From Drosophila pseudoobscura (taxonomy: Eukaryota; Arthropoda; Insecta; Diptera; Drosophilidae), in the NCBI RefSeq assembly GCF_009870125.1, contig NC_046681.1, positions 4,464,001 through 4,528,000 of the forward strand: a stretch of DNA of 64,000 nucleotides, given 5' to 3'. Below the pieces are notes generated by a model. It ran no database searches and was not told where the DNA came from. It saw only the letters and a list, made by a program, of their open reading frames with translations. This document shows, piece by piece, positions 1-10,318 of the stretch. Position numbers and translations under genes: made by a program. How positions within the stretch are numbered: position 1 is the stretch's first letter; each line of letters opens with the position of its first letter.

Positions 1-1591
1 GTTGCCTCCTCTTTAGTCAGCTTGTCTTCCCTGCTTTTCATGATAGTGGCTTCCACACCATTACCAATTGCTCAGGTGTGCTTTGTCCCTGACCATTTGA
101 CACCATTCACACACCTCAACGATATACACACCCTCTCCATACTGCGGCTTTTAGCCGGTCTTGATAAATGATGGGCAATTTGTAGGCGCAGCTTTGTTAA
201 TAGAAACAAATTGCCGGCCTTTAGCTTTATTGCGTTGTGTGTGGCAGTAGTGCGATGGTGAGGCGGAGGTGCGACGATTAGTGTTTCTTATTTATAAAAA
301 TTATATTCGTACATTTTCTGGCAAATTAATTATAATTGATTAAAGGTGTGTGAGCCGTGCGCTTTGTGCGCTCTGCAATGGCGTTCTAGTCAAATGAAAG
401 AGGCAAACGCAATTTCACTTTGCTTGAATACCTAGAGAGGGTCGTTTTCCCTACACTTAAAACAGAAAAAATAGTAAAGGACCACTGAATTTTGCTACTA
501 AAACATTCAAATATTTTAAAGCTCTATATCATGAAATGAATACCATGCAAATTACACCGATTTTGGATTATAAAATTGGCTTCTTGTACACTCGCTATCT
601 ACATATACCATTTCTCTGAGTGCACCCTGAGAGAGCGACCCTCTGTCACTCTGCTCTGGCTTTTCATTCTGTTGCTGCATTTAATTTCATTTAATTTCCA
701 GCCACGCCCCACATCACATCATTTCTGGCTAGTCATTTCGGGAATCCCCCACTGATCCCAATCCGCCTCCTGCAGCTCCTTCTTCTCCATCATCTTCTGC
801 TGGCTGTTGCAATGCACGCTTTTCACTTTTCATGAATAATAAAGTGAAAGTCTAGTTAGTTTGGCGTTTTTCAGCTCACTACTCGACGGTGGCTTTCCGA
901 CTACGGCTTGTGCTCATGGATTCAGCTCCGACTCGACTCCGTCCCATCAGAGTACCCTCACCTCGCCTCCTCACACCTCGGCCACACTGCACCGTACAGA
1001 TGTAATTTCGTTCCATACTTTTCCGAGCATAAAAACTCTGAAAAGGCGGCACCTCGCAATTGTTTGGCCTGGCTGGGAAGGAGCTATAGAGATGTAGTGC
1101 TGGGAGGCAGGCAACTTTTTCATTTCCATGTTTTCCGACTGCACTTTCTGCCATTGTTGTTGTACGCCTTATTGTGTTCTGTATTTAATGAATAATTTTT
1201 AATAGTTTTGCTATTGCTGCAAGCTGCATCTCGCAGAAAAAGGGGGGCAGGAAACATTCCCGTCGTGGAGGTGGATTAATTTGCAGGAAAAACTTTCTCA
1301 GAGGATAATAAGAAATAATCTTTTGACTAATTTATTGAAAAAGAATTATACTTATTCGCTTTGCAGATGGTAAACAAATCAAAACTGCACTTAAATTGCT
1401 CAATCAATTATTTTCTTTGCGAATTTTATATTACTTTGAAATTATTATTTTGGAACAGCTAGGAGGACAATTAAATTATAAAATTTAAATTACACTATAC
1501 GATACTAAAAACTGTGAACATACATACCTAGCAAAGAAGTGTTTTTATTGTAAAGTACAATTTGATTATTAGCCTTTAAGCAGTAAAACCT
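1..1591. other. Spacer, no gene recognised
   Basis: AT-rich Drosophila-type non-coding DNA. Open frames around 861-1195 occur on both strands at once, contain no recognisable domain, and have no supporting splice sites. I see no gene here. Confidence 0.6.
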
Positions 1592-1614
1592 TCATTTTGA
1601 GTATCGGGTATAAA
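1592..1614 (-). repeat. Terminal scrap of an INE-1-like element
   Basis: About 23 bp match the outer end of the INE-1-like copies elsewhere in the window (compare 38338-38360), including the GTATCGGGTATA core. The rest of the element is absent on both sides, so this is a terminal relic or a chance match. Confidence 0.35.
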
Positions 1615-1669
1615 ATGGTGGTTTTGATCATTCTCCATGTCTTTCTAATTGTTGTTCAACATGAGATAA

Positions 1670-2085
1670 TCAGACAGGCTCCGTTTTTCACATTCAAAAA
1701 AGTTTTCCAATATACTTTTGAATACACATAAATTGTGGCTAACATTTTCACACTCTGCAAGATTTATTCGTTTTCAAAACGAAAACATTTTCGTTGACGA
1801 AATTAAAAGTAAACGGCATTTTATACAACGAAACGAACCTTAATTACAAAAGGAATACCCTATATCAGAGGTAACTTTTGCTTTCTTTATAAATAACTTT
1901 ATTAGTTGGTTGGTTGAGGTTGGGTTGACCTCAAATTTGGCTCGGAAAAAATTGGCCAGGGCAATAAAAATTTTCGTTTTGGTGCAAACAGAAAAAATTT
2001 GTTTGAAAACTGGAGAGCCTTAAAACGAAACGTTTTAGCTGAACACGTAATCCGCTAAAGTAATTGAAAAACGGAGCCTGCCTGA
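1670..2085. repeat. 416-bp unit with 21-bp inverted ends (MITE-like)
   Basis: The arms at 1670-1690 and 2065-2085 are reverse complements of each other with one mismatch in 21. The interior is AT-rich, with further short palindromes near 1775-1800 and 2020-2035. There is no coding capacity. The structure resembles a small non-autonomous DNA transposon or a hairpin relic. I could not see a clear flanking target duplication. Confidence 0.4.
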
Positions 2086-3040
2086 ATGTAATGAATTTAA
2101 TAAGAACAAATTTTCAAAAAGGTATGTTAAACATGTCCCACCTAGTCCGACCCTGAAGCCTGTCGTATTTCGTAGAGTAAGAAATTCCACTTTTGACCAC
2201 ATTTCTTGGAATATGCATAAATAGATCATAAACTCAAATTCAACAATGCAGAGTAGTTTGTTACCGTACTGCAACAAAATGGATTATATGCAGGTGAGTA
2301 GAACTCATATTCAAAGAAAAGTCATTAAGGACGAAGGGTGCAGGCTGCAGATCTTGCAGTATCCGAAGGAGAAACATTAATTTATTGATTCAAGGGAAAG
2401 CTTGGCCACATGGCCACATGGCGGTATTTGCAGGCAAATATGACTTCTCATTTGTTTTAAGGCTTGTATCCTTCTGTCCAGATTAGGCTACATTAATTCG
2501 CAATGCTGTACGGCGAGGCCTTAGTCCTGCGTTTCAAAGCAATGATCAGTATTGCGAAATAATCGATTAATCAAAGCGGAAAAATTCAAAGTCTTCTAGC
2601 TCACACTGCTAGTAGAATTGTTTGCATACAAGATGAAGTTATTTTAAATGTAATGCTAGAGCAAGGCGCGCAGTTTTTGGCTGCAGATTTGACTTCGAGT
2701 TATGGTTTTGATGGTAGCTCAGGCCAATCCTCAATCTATTAGACTTAGGGCAAAACCATCAGATTTCGTTTCCAATATTTTAAATATGAAACTATTCAAA
2801 TTTAAAAATAATTAAAATACCAATTAAGCCTTCTACACTGCTGGATTCGCATGTTTAAATTTATTTTGATCGCCGGATACAAAGCACTCTTAAAATCTTG
2901 AGGATTGTGTTGATAAGTCATTCATGCTAATTGCCGATAAGTGTTGAAAAATTTAAGCAATTCTACCATAAAACTGCGGATTAAAATATTGTTACTCAAT
3001 GTCATCATCCACTGATCTTCTAGTCACTATTATTCTGAAG

Positions 3041-3184
3041 TAATCTGTTTATGATGTCGGAGATGGTTCCCTAAATGAAGGAAGGTTAGACGAAGAGGAA
3101 GATCTTCTGGCTGTATCTAAGTAATAGACGATACGGAGGAGGATTGAAGAGAAGAACAAAAACCAAATACAAACCGACAGTAAA
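3041..3184 (+). repeat. Tandem duplication, copy 1
   Basis: This block and 3208-3361 are clearly alignable by eye over their whole length, with substitutions and short indels. Both carry an uninterrupted frame of 26 codons (3044-3121 here) that ends in the same residues, EEDLLAVSK, followed by a stop (TAA here, TAG in copy 2). There is no in-frame ATG, and a TAA lies directly upstream of the frame in both copies. It may be a duplicated 3' end of a coding exon, or non-coding DNA whose frame match is fortuitous. Confidence 0.5.
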
Positions 3185-3207
3185 GTAAGTGAACTGTTGG
3201 CCTGATG

Positions 3208-3361
3208 TAATCTGTTCATGATGTCCGTGGTGGTTTTGCAGTTGAAGGAAGTTCAGACGCAGAGGAAGATCTTCTGGCGGTATCTAAGTAGTAGACGAGA
3301 ACGAAAGATTCGAGGGAGGATTGAAGAGGAAAACAACAACCAAATACAAACCGATAGTAAA
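3208..3361 (+). repeat. Tandem duplication, copy 2
   Basis: Second copy of the block at 3041-3184. The shared 26-codon frame runs 3211-3288 and stops at 3289-3291. In this copy a GTAAGT at 3185 and a TTTTGCAG ending at 3241 could define a 57-nt intron between the copies, but the spliced frame soon meets a stop, so I do not call a gene. It lies just downstream, in antisense sense, of the small minus-strand gene ending at 3473. Confidence 0.5.
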
Positions 3362-3472
3362 ACATGGAAACTACATAGCAACGAAATGTATATGGTACAG
3401 TGGTAAACGGATAGTGTCGACACTGTGCTGCACTGTGTGGCGGGTGGCCGCCTCTTGCCATCTTCGTCGATT

Positions 3473-3756
3473 CTAGCACGGTTTCTTGCACTGCATCATA
3501 CCTGCAGCACAGTATCCGGGAAACTGAACGCACTTCAGGAAAAATTCAGCAATACCCTGGAATGGATTGTTATTAATTTTCAATTTATAGCAAGACTGCG
3601 GCTGTGGCTATTCCTGAATGAACTCACTTCGCAGCAGTCACTGCATTGAGAGAACATATAAGACCAGATATAGAAGAAGGCCCCGAAAAAGGCCACAAAG
3701 AACGACAGCCAGAGCAAGACAATTAGCCAGAAAAGGAAATACAGTGGATTCTTCAT
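3473..3756 (-). CDS. Small 70-residue single-pass membrane protein, two exons
   Basis: Exon 1 is 3756-3628 (43 codons) and exon 2 is 3556-3473 (27 codons plus TAG). The 71-nt intron, 3627-3557, begins GTGAGT and ends CCAG, and its removal keeps the frame open. The product starts MKNPLYFLFW. Residues about 6-31 form one long, aromatic-rich hydrophobic segment. The remainder is cysteine-rich (Cys 38, 41, 42, 52, 59, 66, 70) and contains the stretch FLKCVQFPGYC. The ATG at 3756 is chosen because the open frame upstream starts only at a TTG. The layout (short basic N-terminus, NPLYF entry into the membrane span, conserved VQFP) recalls small conserved insect membrane proteins of about 70 residues, but I cannot name the family. 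The role is unknown; a location in ER or plasma membrane is likely. Intron size and phase are typical for Drosophila. Confidence 0.7.
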
Positions 3757-4089
3757 TGTCAATTTTGTGGGTATATTTGCCTTTGTTTCGAATACTGAAT
3801 TCCTGAAATTCTGACACAAGTATTTTTTTACAGATAAAACAAGAGCTACTTGATTAGATAGCCTGGAAAAACTATTTATTTATTTATTTTTCTCGCCCTC
3901 AATTTTATTCTTCGCTTTTTGTGTTTCTTATTCTATGCGCTCTATGCTACTGGAGTATATTTACATATGCGTTGGTACTGACGGTACAGCACAGTGGGCT
4001 TAAGAACTAATTTGTTTCAAGCAATTACAGTGGTTTTAAGAACTAAAAGTATATGTGAAGATGTACAACGGGATGGTACTGATACAACA

Positions 4090-4284
4090 TTAATGAATGT
4101 AGTTGGTCATGGCATACGGCTCTAGAGCATTGCTTTTCTGAAATGAAAAACTATTTTTGCGTATTTCCTCAATGAGGGAAGCATAGAGCAAGCGCATGTA
4201 CGATGTGAGCGACCCAAGTGCCCAGGCCCAGGTTCTGCGTGTAACGAAATTAGCGCCTTGAGGATATGGACGACTGTGTTCCAT
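4090..4284 (-). CDS. Possible small protein of 64 residues, unrecognised
   Basis: An ATG-started frame of 64 codons with sensible codon use. It has an aromatic and hydrophobic middle (WAWALGSLTSYMRLLYASLI) that is too polar for a confident membrane span, and it ends NALEPYAMTNYIH. A pyrimidine-rich CATTTCAG inside the frame, near codon 48, could be a splice acceptor, so the real exon may be only its 3' part. Its 5' end overlaps the open frame of the plus-strand unit that follows; only 44 bp separate the two candidate ATGs. No domain is recognised, and a chance ORF is not excluded. Confidence 0.33.
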   Translation of the reverse strand: MEHSRPYPQGANFVTRRTWAWALGSLTSYMRLLYASLIEEIRKNSFSFQKSNALEPYAMTNYIH

Positions 4285-4880
4285 CGTAGGCCTACAAAGA
4301 TACGATCACTTAAATCAGCAACACCAGCATGGCCTTACGGCGCAAGAAATTGAACAGCGATTACCCGGTGTCGGAGAAGGTGCCATATTTTCGATACTCC
4401 TTTCCGAGAATACACCGCAGTTTGAAAGCAAAGCAACGCTATGGTCTACCGATCCCGGATGTGCCAGATGCAGCAGTTCAGCCGGAGTGCAAGTACATCA
4501 ACGAGCTGGGTCATTACCTGTGGCGGTCTGTGCAGCGAGCAAATGTTTCTGTTCTTCCTCTGCGGTGCAGGGCCGACATCCTACTCGCTGAGAATACGGT
4601 ACCCGCGGCCTTGCTGCTTTGGGGAGGCGACACTCTGAAGATCGTAAGAGTTCGATGCGCGATCAAGAAAAGGCAGATGACTCCGAGCAGAAGCTACAGA
4701 CCAATAAGAAATTGACACCGCCTGCCCACAAATATGTGTCCATGCAGCCCAGCTTGCTCTCAGAAGACTCAGATATAAGATACAGAAATTTACTTCACGG
4801 TTGCGATGATTTTCAAGGATGGTCGTCCTCTAATATCTAAAACCATTAACTGTTAAAGCAAAAAAAAAAAAAAAAAAAAT
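4262..4880 (+). pseudogene. Frame-shifted coding-like unit with A20 tail, possible retrocopy
   Basis: Drosophila-like codon use moves through successive frames without gaps. From the ATG at 4329 to about 4540 the frame contains VQPECKYINELGHYLW; about 4540-4635 a second frame contains MFLFFLCGAGPTSYS; about 4640-4840 a third frame contains DDSEQKLQTNKKL and ends SSSNI-stop at 4840. No intron was found that joins all three. Twenty nucleotides after the last stop lies an uninterrupted run of 20 A (4860-4879), as expected for a retroposed mRNA, although no AATAAA precedes it. I read this as a decayed processed copy of an unrecognised gene. Alternatives are an unrecognised intron structure or chance. 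Confidence 0.35.
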
Positions 4881-6681
4881 GCATGAATATATATTTTTCT
4901 TTACTAAAATAAATTCCTTTTTTTAATTACATACAAGGCACAGTCCATACCATCGAGAAATATCGTGTGATAGAACTCTTTCAACCGAGTCTTTTTTCCA
5001 AGATCGTGGCTCCAAGTCTCCCTCCCCTTTGCATTAACCTGCAGTTTGCATCCATAAAATTCAATTATGTGTACTTCATAACTTCACATTCATTCCTATT
5101 ATGCTTTATGCACTTTGACTTCAGCTCTGAGAGAGCTGCATATCTCTCCCTCTCAACCCCTATTGTTGCATAAATCAAGGCGAATTTCACGCATACAAAC
5201 AGTGCAAAGTGTGCGTAACGAGCGCTTCAATTTAAGAGAAAGACTTTCGGTTTTATTTTTGGTTTTTCTCCTCTGTTTTCGCTGCGATGACTGTGAGAAC
5301 AGGCAACAAATTCAATTTTTCATTTTGAGAGCAGTCAGATTGCCGGCTCTCGGTCCTGCCCACTCGGGGCGCCGCCATTCCAACAGTTTGGAAACACTAA
5401 AGTTGAATTACAATTGCAGTTTTTTCTGCCTCTCTGTTTGGCATTTTGTTTTGCTTCATTTTTGCCGTCGACTTGGTGTTAAGAGATTTTTATGTGCCTA
5501 CATATTTGAAATGCTAAAATGATGTATGGCACCCTGGCCATACTAAAACTCTTTTCTGTTATTTTTTCTGGAACGTACAGACGTACGGGTATGCGTATGT
5601 GTGTGTGCACGTGTATGAGTATGTGTGCGGAGGAATGGAGGGATGAAGGGTGCTATAAAATGTCCATTAAGCTTTTCGAGCAAACCTGCTGAAATGCACT
5701 TTTCGCATTCTAAACTGCCAACAGGTTCACTTGATGATGGCTAAATGGAATGGAGTTGGTCTGAAGAGCTGCTCGCGGCTACTTGAACATTTGCAGGATG
5801 AGAGAAAGTGGACTTTATGGGGAATGAAAGAATAAAGCTCCACTCAAAACAATTGCGTAAATTGTCTGCATATTGCTCCCCTTTTTCGTCACGCCATTGC
5901 TCGCTGGCTAATAAAAATCTATTTATTTCGCTCTTGTAAATCACAATTATGCTGTCATCTATTAGTTATTAATATAGCTTTCCTTGGCCATTTATCACAC
6001 ACACACACTCGCATTCCTCTCGAAGATTAATGATTGGGAAAGTATCCCCATAATCAAGTGATTTAGGTCTGCTCTTTGGGTTTGCTTTCGTATTTTTTCC
6101 CCTGCTTCTACTTCGTCTTCAGCTCTTCGATTTCTTTGTGAGTGTGTTTTTCCCTTGTATCTTATGTTTTGCGGAAGTAGGAGGCTTGGAGGAGTGTCCT
6201 TCAGCAGACACAAAAACATCTTGATTTGTCAATATTTTATTTATTGCCCATTGTGTGTAATTAGAGCAGGCGTTTTATCGTTGATCCATGTTGTCCTCGA
6301 TTTGGTCTGGGATTATTTTGTGGCCAAGGGCAAATTGTTGTGTGTCTGTGCCTTGGGAAAAGTTAATTTGAGTTACAGTCTTTGTTTGTGGCAGAGATAT
6401 GTGCGTTTTGTTTGCATCTTTAACTGGAATATTATCAGATACCATTAGGCATGATAGAGGGTTGATAAAATTTCTGAGAAATGGTACGGAGTTCCACGAA
6501 TTCGATAGGACGTAGTCTATTCAGTATGCTTTCATAAAGTATAATGCAAACATGGAAACCAAAGGACAACAAGATTTCTCATTATTTTTGTTTGCGAGTG
6601 AGTGGGCTCTTTTATCCCTTTAATATATGGATTTTATTTCTAATTAATATTAGTGGTTAATAAGCCAAGTGACAACTTGTT
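4881..6681. other. Spacer, no gene recognised
   Basis: Non-coding appearance. Many short open frames occur on both strands with no domain. GT- and TATG-rich simple sequence lies near 5580-5640. Nothing supports a gene. Confidence 0.6.
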
Positions 6682-6825
6682 TTAACTGAGTAGCGAAGCG
6701 GCTATGACTCGGCGGTTCGAGGCAATTTCGACTAGCTCCACTCCACGCAAAGAAGTTGAGCCGAAGATCACGCGATGCAACGTCGCGACGGTCTCAATGC
6801 CAACACGGAATTCATCGCTGTGCAT
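6682..6825 (-). CDS. Possible 47-codon ORF in a GC-rich island, weak
   Basis: About 150 bp of markedly higher GC than the flanks. On the minus strand it holds an ATG-started frame of 47 codons (starts MHSDEFRVGIETV, ends VIAASLLS) and on the plus strand an overlapping open frame (starts MTRRFEAISTSS). Both have codon-like composition, so the strand cannot be decided. No domain is recognised. It could be a relic exon or a GC-rich regulatory block. Confidence 0.17.
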   Translation of the reverse strand: MHSDEFRVGIETVATLHRVIFGSTSLRGVELVEIASNRRVIAASLLS

Positions 6826-8730
6826 GTGAGAGCGTTACAGTTAGTTTCATACACTGGCAATAACAACACAATTATGAGCATGCTTCAGCGTTTATGTACA
6901 CTGCTTGACATATGAATAGGGAAAGTGAGGATATGAATTAATATAATGAGTTAATGAATATAAAACATAAAGATGGGCAGCAAATTTCCCAACCCTGCAG
7001 TATTGCTTCAGAATCAATTTATCTTTCGTATAAGTTGTATCAACTAAAAGTGCGTTTTCGTATCAACGAAAACTTGGTCTGTCAGTTATATATTTCTTTT
7101 AACAACAGTCACACAAAAGACCACCAAATCGGCTGCGAGAGTCCAATAAAACAAGAGTCAAAAGAAAAACGCTATCTAGTGAATCGTTTGTGGGAAGAGC
7201 GACCCCGACCTTTGACCAGACAACCAAACAATACCCAGACGCATTCAGCTAGATGACCCCAATGGAAATAAAACGCATACTTTTTGCAACATTTGACTGG
7301 ACTGGTGATGCTCGTACCATCCCCCTACCCCACGTAGTCCGGACCGGACCCCATTGTGGACCACTGAAACAATCGTGGCGCTTCAAAAGGACATTCGCTG
7401 CAAGTGTTGCGCGCTGCAAACCGGTGCGCTTTATCCTGGCCTGGACAATGTTCCCGACACCCTGCTCCTGCCTGCCGCCATGCACATAGTTGACGCATTT
7501 ATTGTTTTATTTTGAATATCCTTTGACTAAGCTCGCTTCGTTTTTCCCCCCCTCGAATGGACATCTGGCATTGTTTTCTGGGCTGATTGTTTGCGGTCCG
7601 GGCTTTGGCTAACTTTGGGTCTTGCATCCCAAGTGTTATGCATAAATGTCTATAATTTAAACACGAGCATTATGCTTGCCTGTGTTATTCTCTACTTCTT
7701 ATCTGCCCGATACCGACGCCGACTCTTCTTCCCAGCGGGAGAGGGCTACAATTCAATTGCGGGGGATAACGCACACTGAGACAGTAAGACAGTGAGACAA
7801 TTGCATTTCTCTGGTACTCCCAAGTGTGCGGACCGAGTCCTCGTCTGCCTTGTAATGCAAGCCAACAAATTGACTTGGCTCTAAATTATACGACACTCAG
7901 TGGCGTAGCCAAAAGGGTTTGCTTTTCAGCTTGTTCGTTTCAGAAAGGAATTTATTTTATTTATAGAATGGGTCAGCGATTCACCGAATTAAGCGGAAGA
8001 AATGAAAATTGTATTTAAAACTAGAGGCAAGCTCACAGCACACTCGCTTCACTCATGCGCCAACCCCGACTCACTCGCTTCCCTTTCCCAATACTTTATT
8101 TTTTTATAAAAAAAGGATATGGTACATTTGTAATCATGGAATCAAGATAGATGAAATTTCTCTGTAAAATTAACTATCCAACGCAAGACCCCCTTTTGAA
8201 TGTGAGTATTTCGCTCCACTGACTTTAGCTCTGTTTCTATTTCTATATAGTGAGTGAGTGGCCAAATATTTGAGTCTTGGTATGTGTGAAACAGTTGCAC
8301 TCTCCCCTTGGCTGACACACACATGGAGATGGGGACTAATTTGGAAATCAGAATTGTCATATCAACAGATGGAACCCAGCAGGTACGGAGCACAGAGTAC
8401 AGTTGAGATTGCTCCAGCTGCTGCCTGCTCATAGCGCCTCACGTTAATTGCATTGAATCGGGGCAGGTTGAACGCCTTCGTTTCGGATTTGCTCCATTCC
8501 CACAACCCCACTGCCATCGGTGGTGTAGGACCCTTGACTGAACTGTCTAATATGCTAATTACACTGCAGGCAACAATGCTGAGGGGGCTTTGGGTCCGCA
8601 TCGACTCCATGGCACCATGGTTTCCCTCCTCTATGCCCCATACCCCATACCAGAAGTGTACTCTTATGTGTGGGACTGCAATGCGTTTGGGTCGTTCATT
8701 TTTGCAGGGGATTTGTGCAGATTGAGAGAC

Positions 8731-8773
8731 GTACTCGTACTCGTACTCGTACTCGTACTCGTAGTCGTACTTG
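8731..8773. repeat. GTACTC hexanucleotide array
   Basis: About seven tandem GTACTC units, the last ones diverged (GTAGTC, GTACTT). It also translates as an LV-rich frame, which is an artefact of the repeat. Confidence 0.9.
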
Positions 8774-9148
8774 TATAGGATCGGTCTGCTGCCCTCTTGG
8801 CCCCTCTCTTGCTCTGGCTCCTCTGTCTGGGTCTAAGCCGCTTTAGTGAAGTGCCATTTATACGAGTTCAAGAGTGTGTGCCTCTATCTCCCGCTGTTGC
8901 CCCTCCCTCACTCTGCGTCTGTCTAATTAATTATACTTTTCAATTGTATCGCAAACAATGAGCATGACATTTGCCACTCCCTTCGCTTCGACCTCTGCCC
9001 TTCCTCCCTTCTGACGATGCCATCCTTCTGTTGCGCTTACCCATTTCAGTTAGCCGGTTTCGGAACTCTTATCTATGTGGCATACTTTTTGCCGCTTCTG
9101 CCTTTCGACACTCCAGCCGAAAGTTTCCAGCGACCCCAATTTGAATGC

Positions 9149-9179
9149 GTGTGTGTGTGTGTGTGTGTGTGGGTGTGTT
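9149..9179. repeat. GT microsatellite
   Basis: About fifteen GT units with one GG interruption near the end. Confidence 0.9.
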
Positions 9180-10022
9180 TAAGAGCGGCGGAAGATGGAG
9201 GGAAATTTGCATGCGACGCAGATAAATGTTTGTCAGAGTCGCTTATCGCAATTTTCGTTTCCTTCACCACCACAAGGGAGTATAAAGAAGAAAACCCAAA
9301 GTCTCATTGTGAAATTAGTTAAAGTTTCTTTTCGAATAGATTAAGCACATTATATGAGAGTTTGTTTAGGTTGTTTAACTGCGAGTGGAAGCATGCCGAT
9401 ATTCTTTTTATTCTGGTGCATTCATAAGAGCTACCAATATATCCTCATTCACTCGGAAATTCCATAACTTATTGTCAGAACTTCATTTTTATATTATTAA
9501 CAGAATTCTTAACCCTAAAATCTAGTTCGCCCACATACGCAACTAACTGTTGGTATCCATATTTAGTATCCATTTAAGTACAATAAACAAATGTTCACTG
9601 CATCGGGCATTTACCGCACATCTAAATTGGAGATCCCTGCCTCAATCAGCCATTGACGGGCACTTGATTCCCGCTGCCCCTTCATCTGCTGTAACCGAAT
9701 GCGGTCAATTGTTTGTTATTCGGCAAATATATGTTTATGTCCAACGTCGGTATGATAAATGCAAATTTGATATGCAATACCGCAGCTGTCAATGATGGAA
9801 TAATATTTTCTATCATTTTAAAATGCGGCCCCAAGCCAAACAAATTAATCGAATCGCCCGAAAATGGGCGTGCTATTCCGCGATAGCTGGAATAACCAAA
9901 TGAATGCAAATGAAATTATACCATAATGTGTGTATTTTAACTACAAAATTAGTTTTTATAGTATTTTTTTTTTTTGTGAAATTTATATATGTGGAATAAT
10001 TTCAGTTGATTGAGTTTTTATA

Positions 10023-10318
10023 TGCGATACTCAAAAGGAGTATAGGGGTATATTAGATTTTCAAAAGCCGAGGCGATAGAGCAATGTCTGTCTGTCCATC
10101 CCGATTAGCATCTATGTAGATTTCAGAGACTGTAAGAGCAATGGAAACCAAATTTGGTGTCCACACTCCTGCGATATTCCACTGTTCTGACTTGTTTTTC
10201 TGTCTCTCTCTCACACATACTCTGTCGTTTAATGTTTGTTCCCTCTTGTGAAGGGAGCCATACTGGCTAAGTATCGGGTATATATGTGAAAGCAACTCAC
10301 AACGTTTTCGCTCGTTTT
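10023..10318 (+). mobile_element. INE-1/DINE-1-like element, short degraded copy
   Basis: It begins like the other copies (GATACTCAAAA, then GGGGTATATTAGATTT), keeps the GCCGAGGCGATAGAGCAATGTCTGTCTGTCC block, then jumps to the distal part (CCAAATTTGGTGTCCACACTCC) and ends with AGTATCGGGTATA and CAACTCACAACGTT. The middle of the element is deleted. INE-1/DINE-1 elements are known non-autonomous Helitron-type repeats without coding capacity. Confidence 0.75.

Larger units (their letters stand above)
6826..10022. other. Spacer with simple repeats, no gene recognised
   Basis: Non-coding appearance throughout. It contains a GTACTC hexamer array (8731-8773) and a GT array (9149-9179). Open frames over 7249-7489 exist on both strands together and look like composition effects. 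Confidence 0.55.

Noticed and set aside
2246-2293. Possible first exon (ATG, 16 codons, then GTGAGT)
   Set aside because: The donor and start context are good, but the possible acceptors at 2343 and 2359 lead to a stop within a few to about 14 codons, so no believable product results.
6700-6740. tRNA-like GGTTCGA box
   Set aside because: No acceptor stem, anticodon arm or A box could be placed around it.
8731-8773. Possible CRISPR-like or satellite array
   Set aside because: Plain hexanucleotide microsatellite without spacers; a eukaryotic window offers no CRISPR context.
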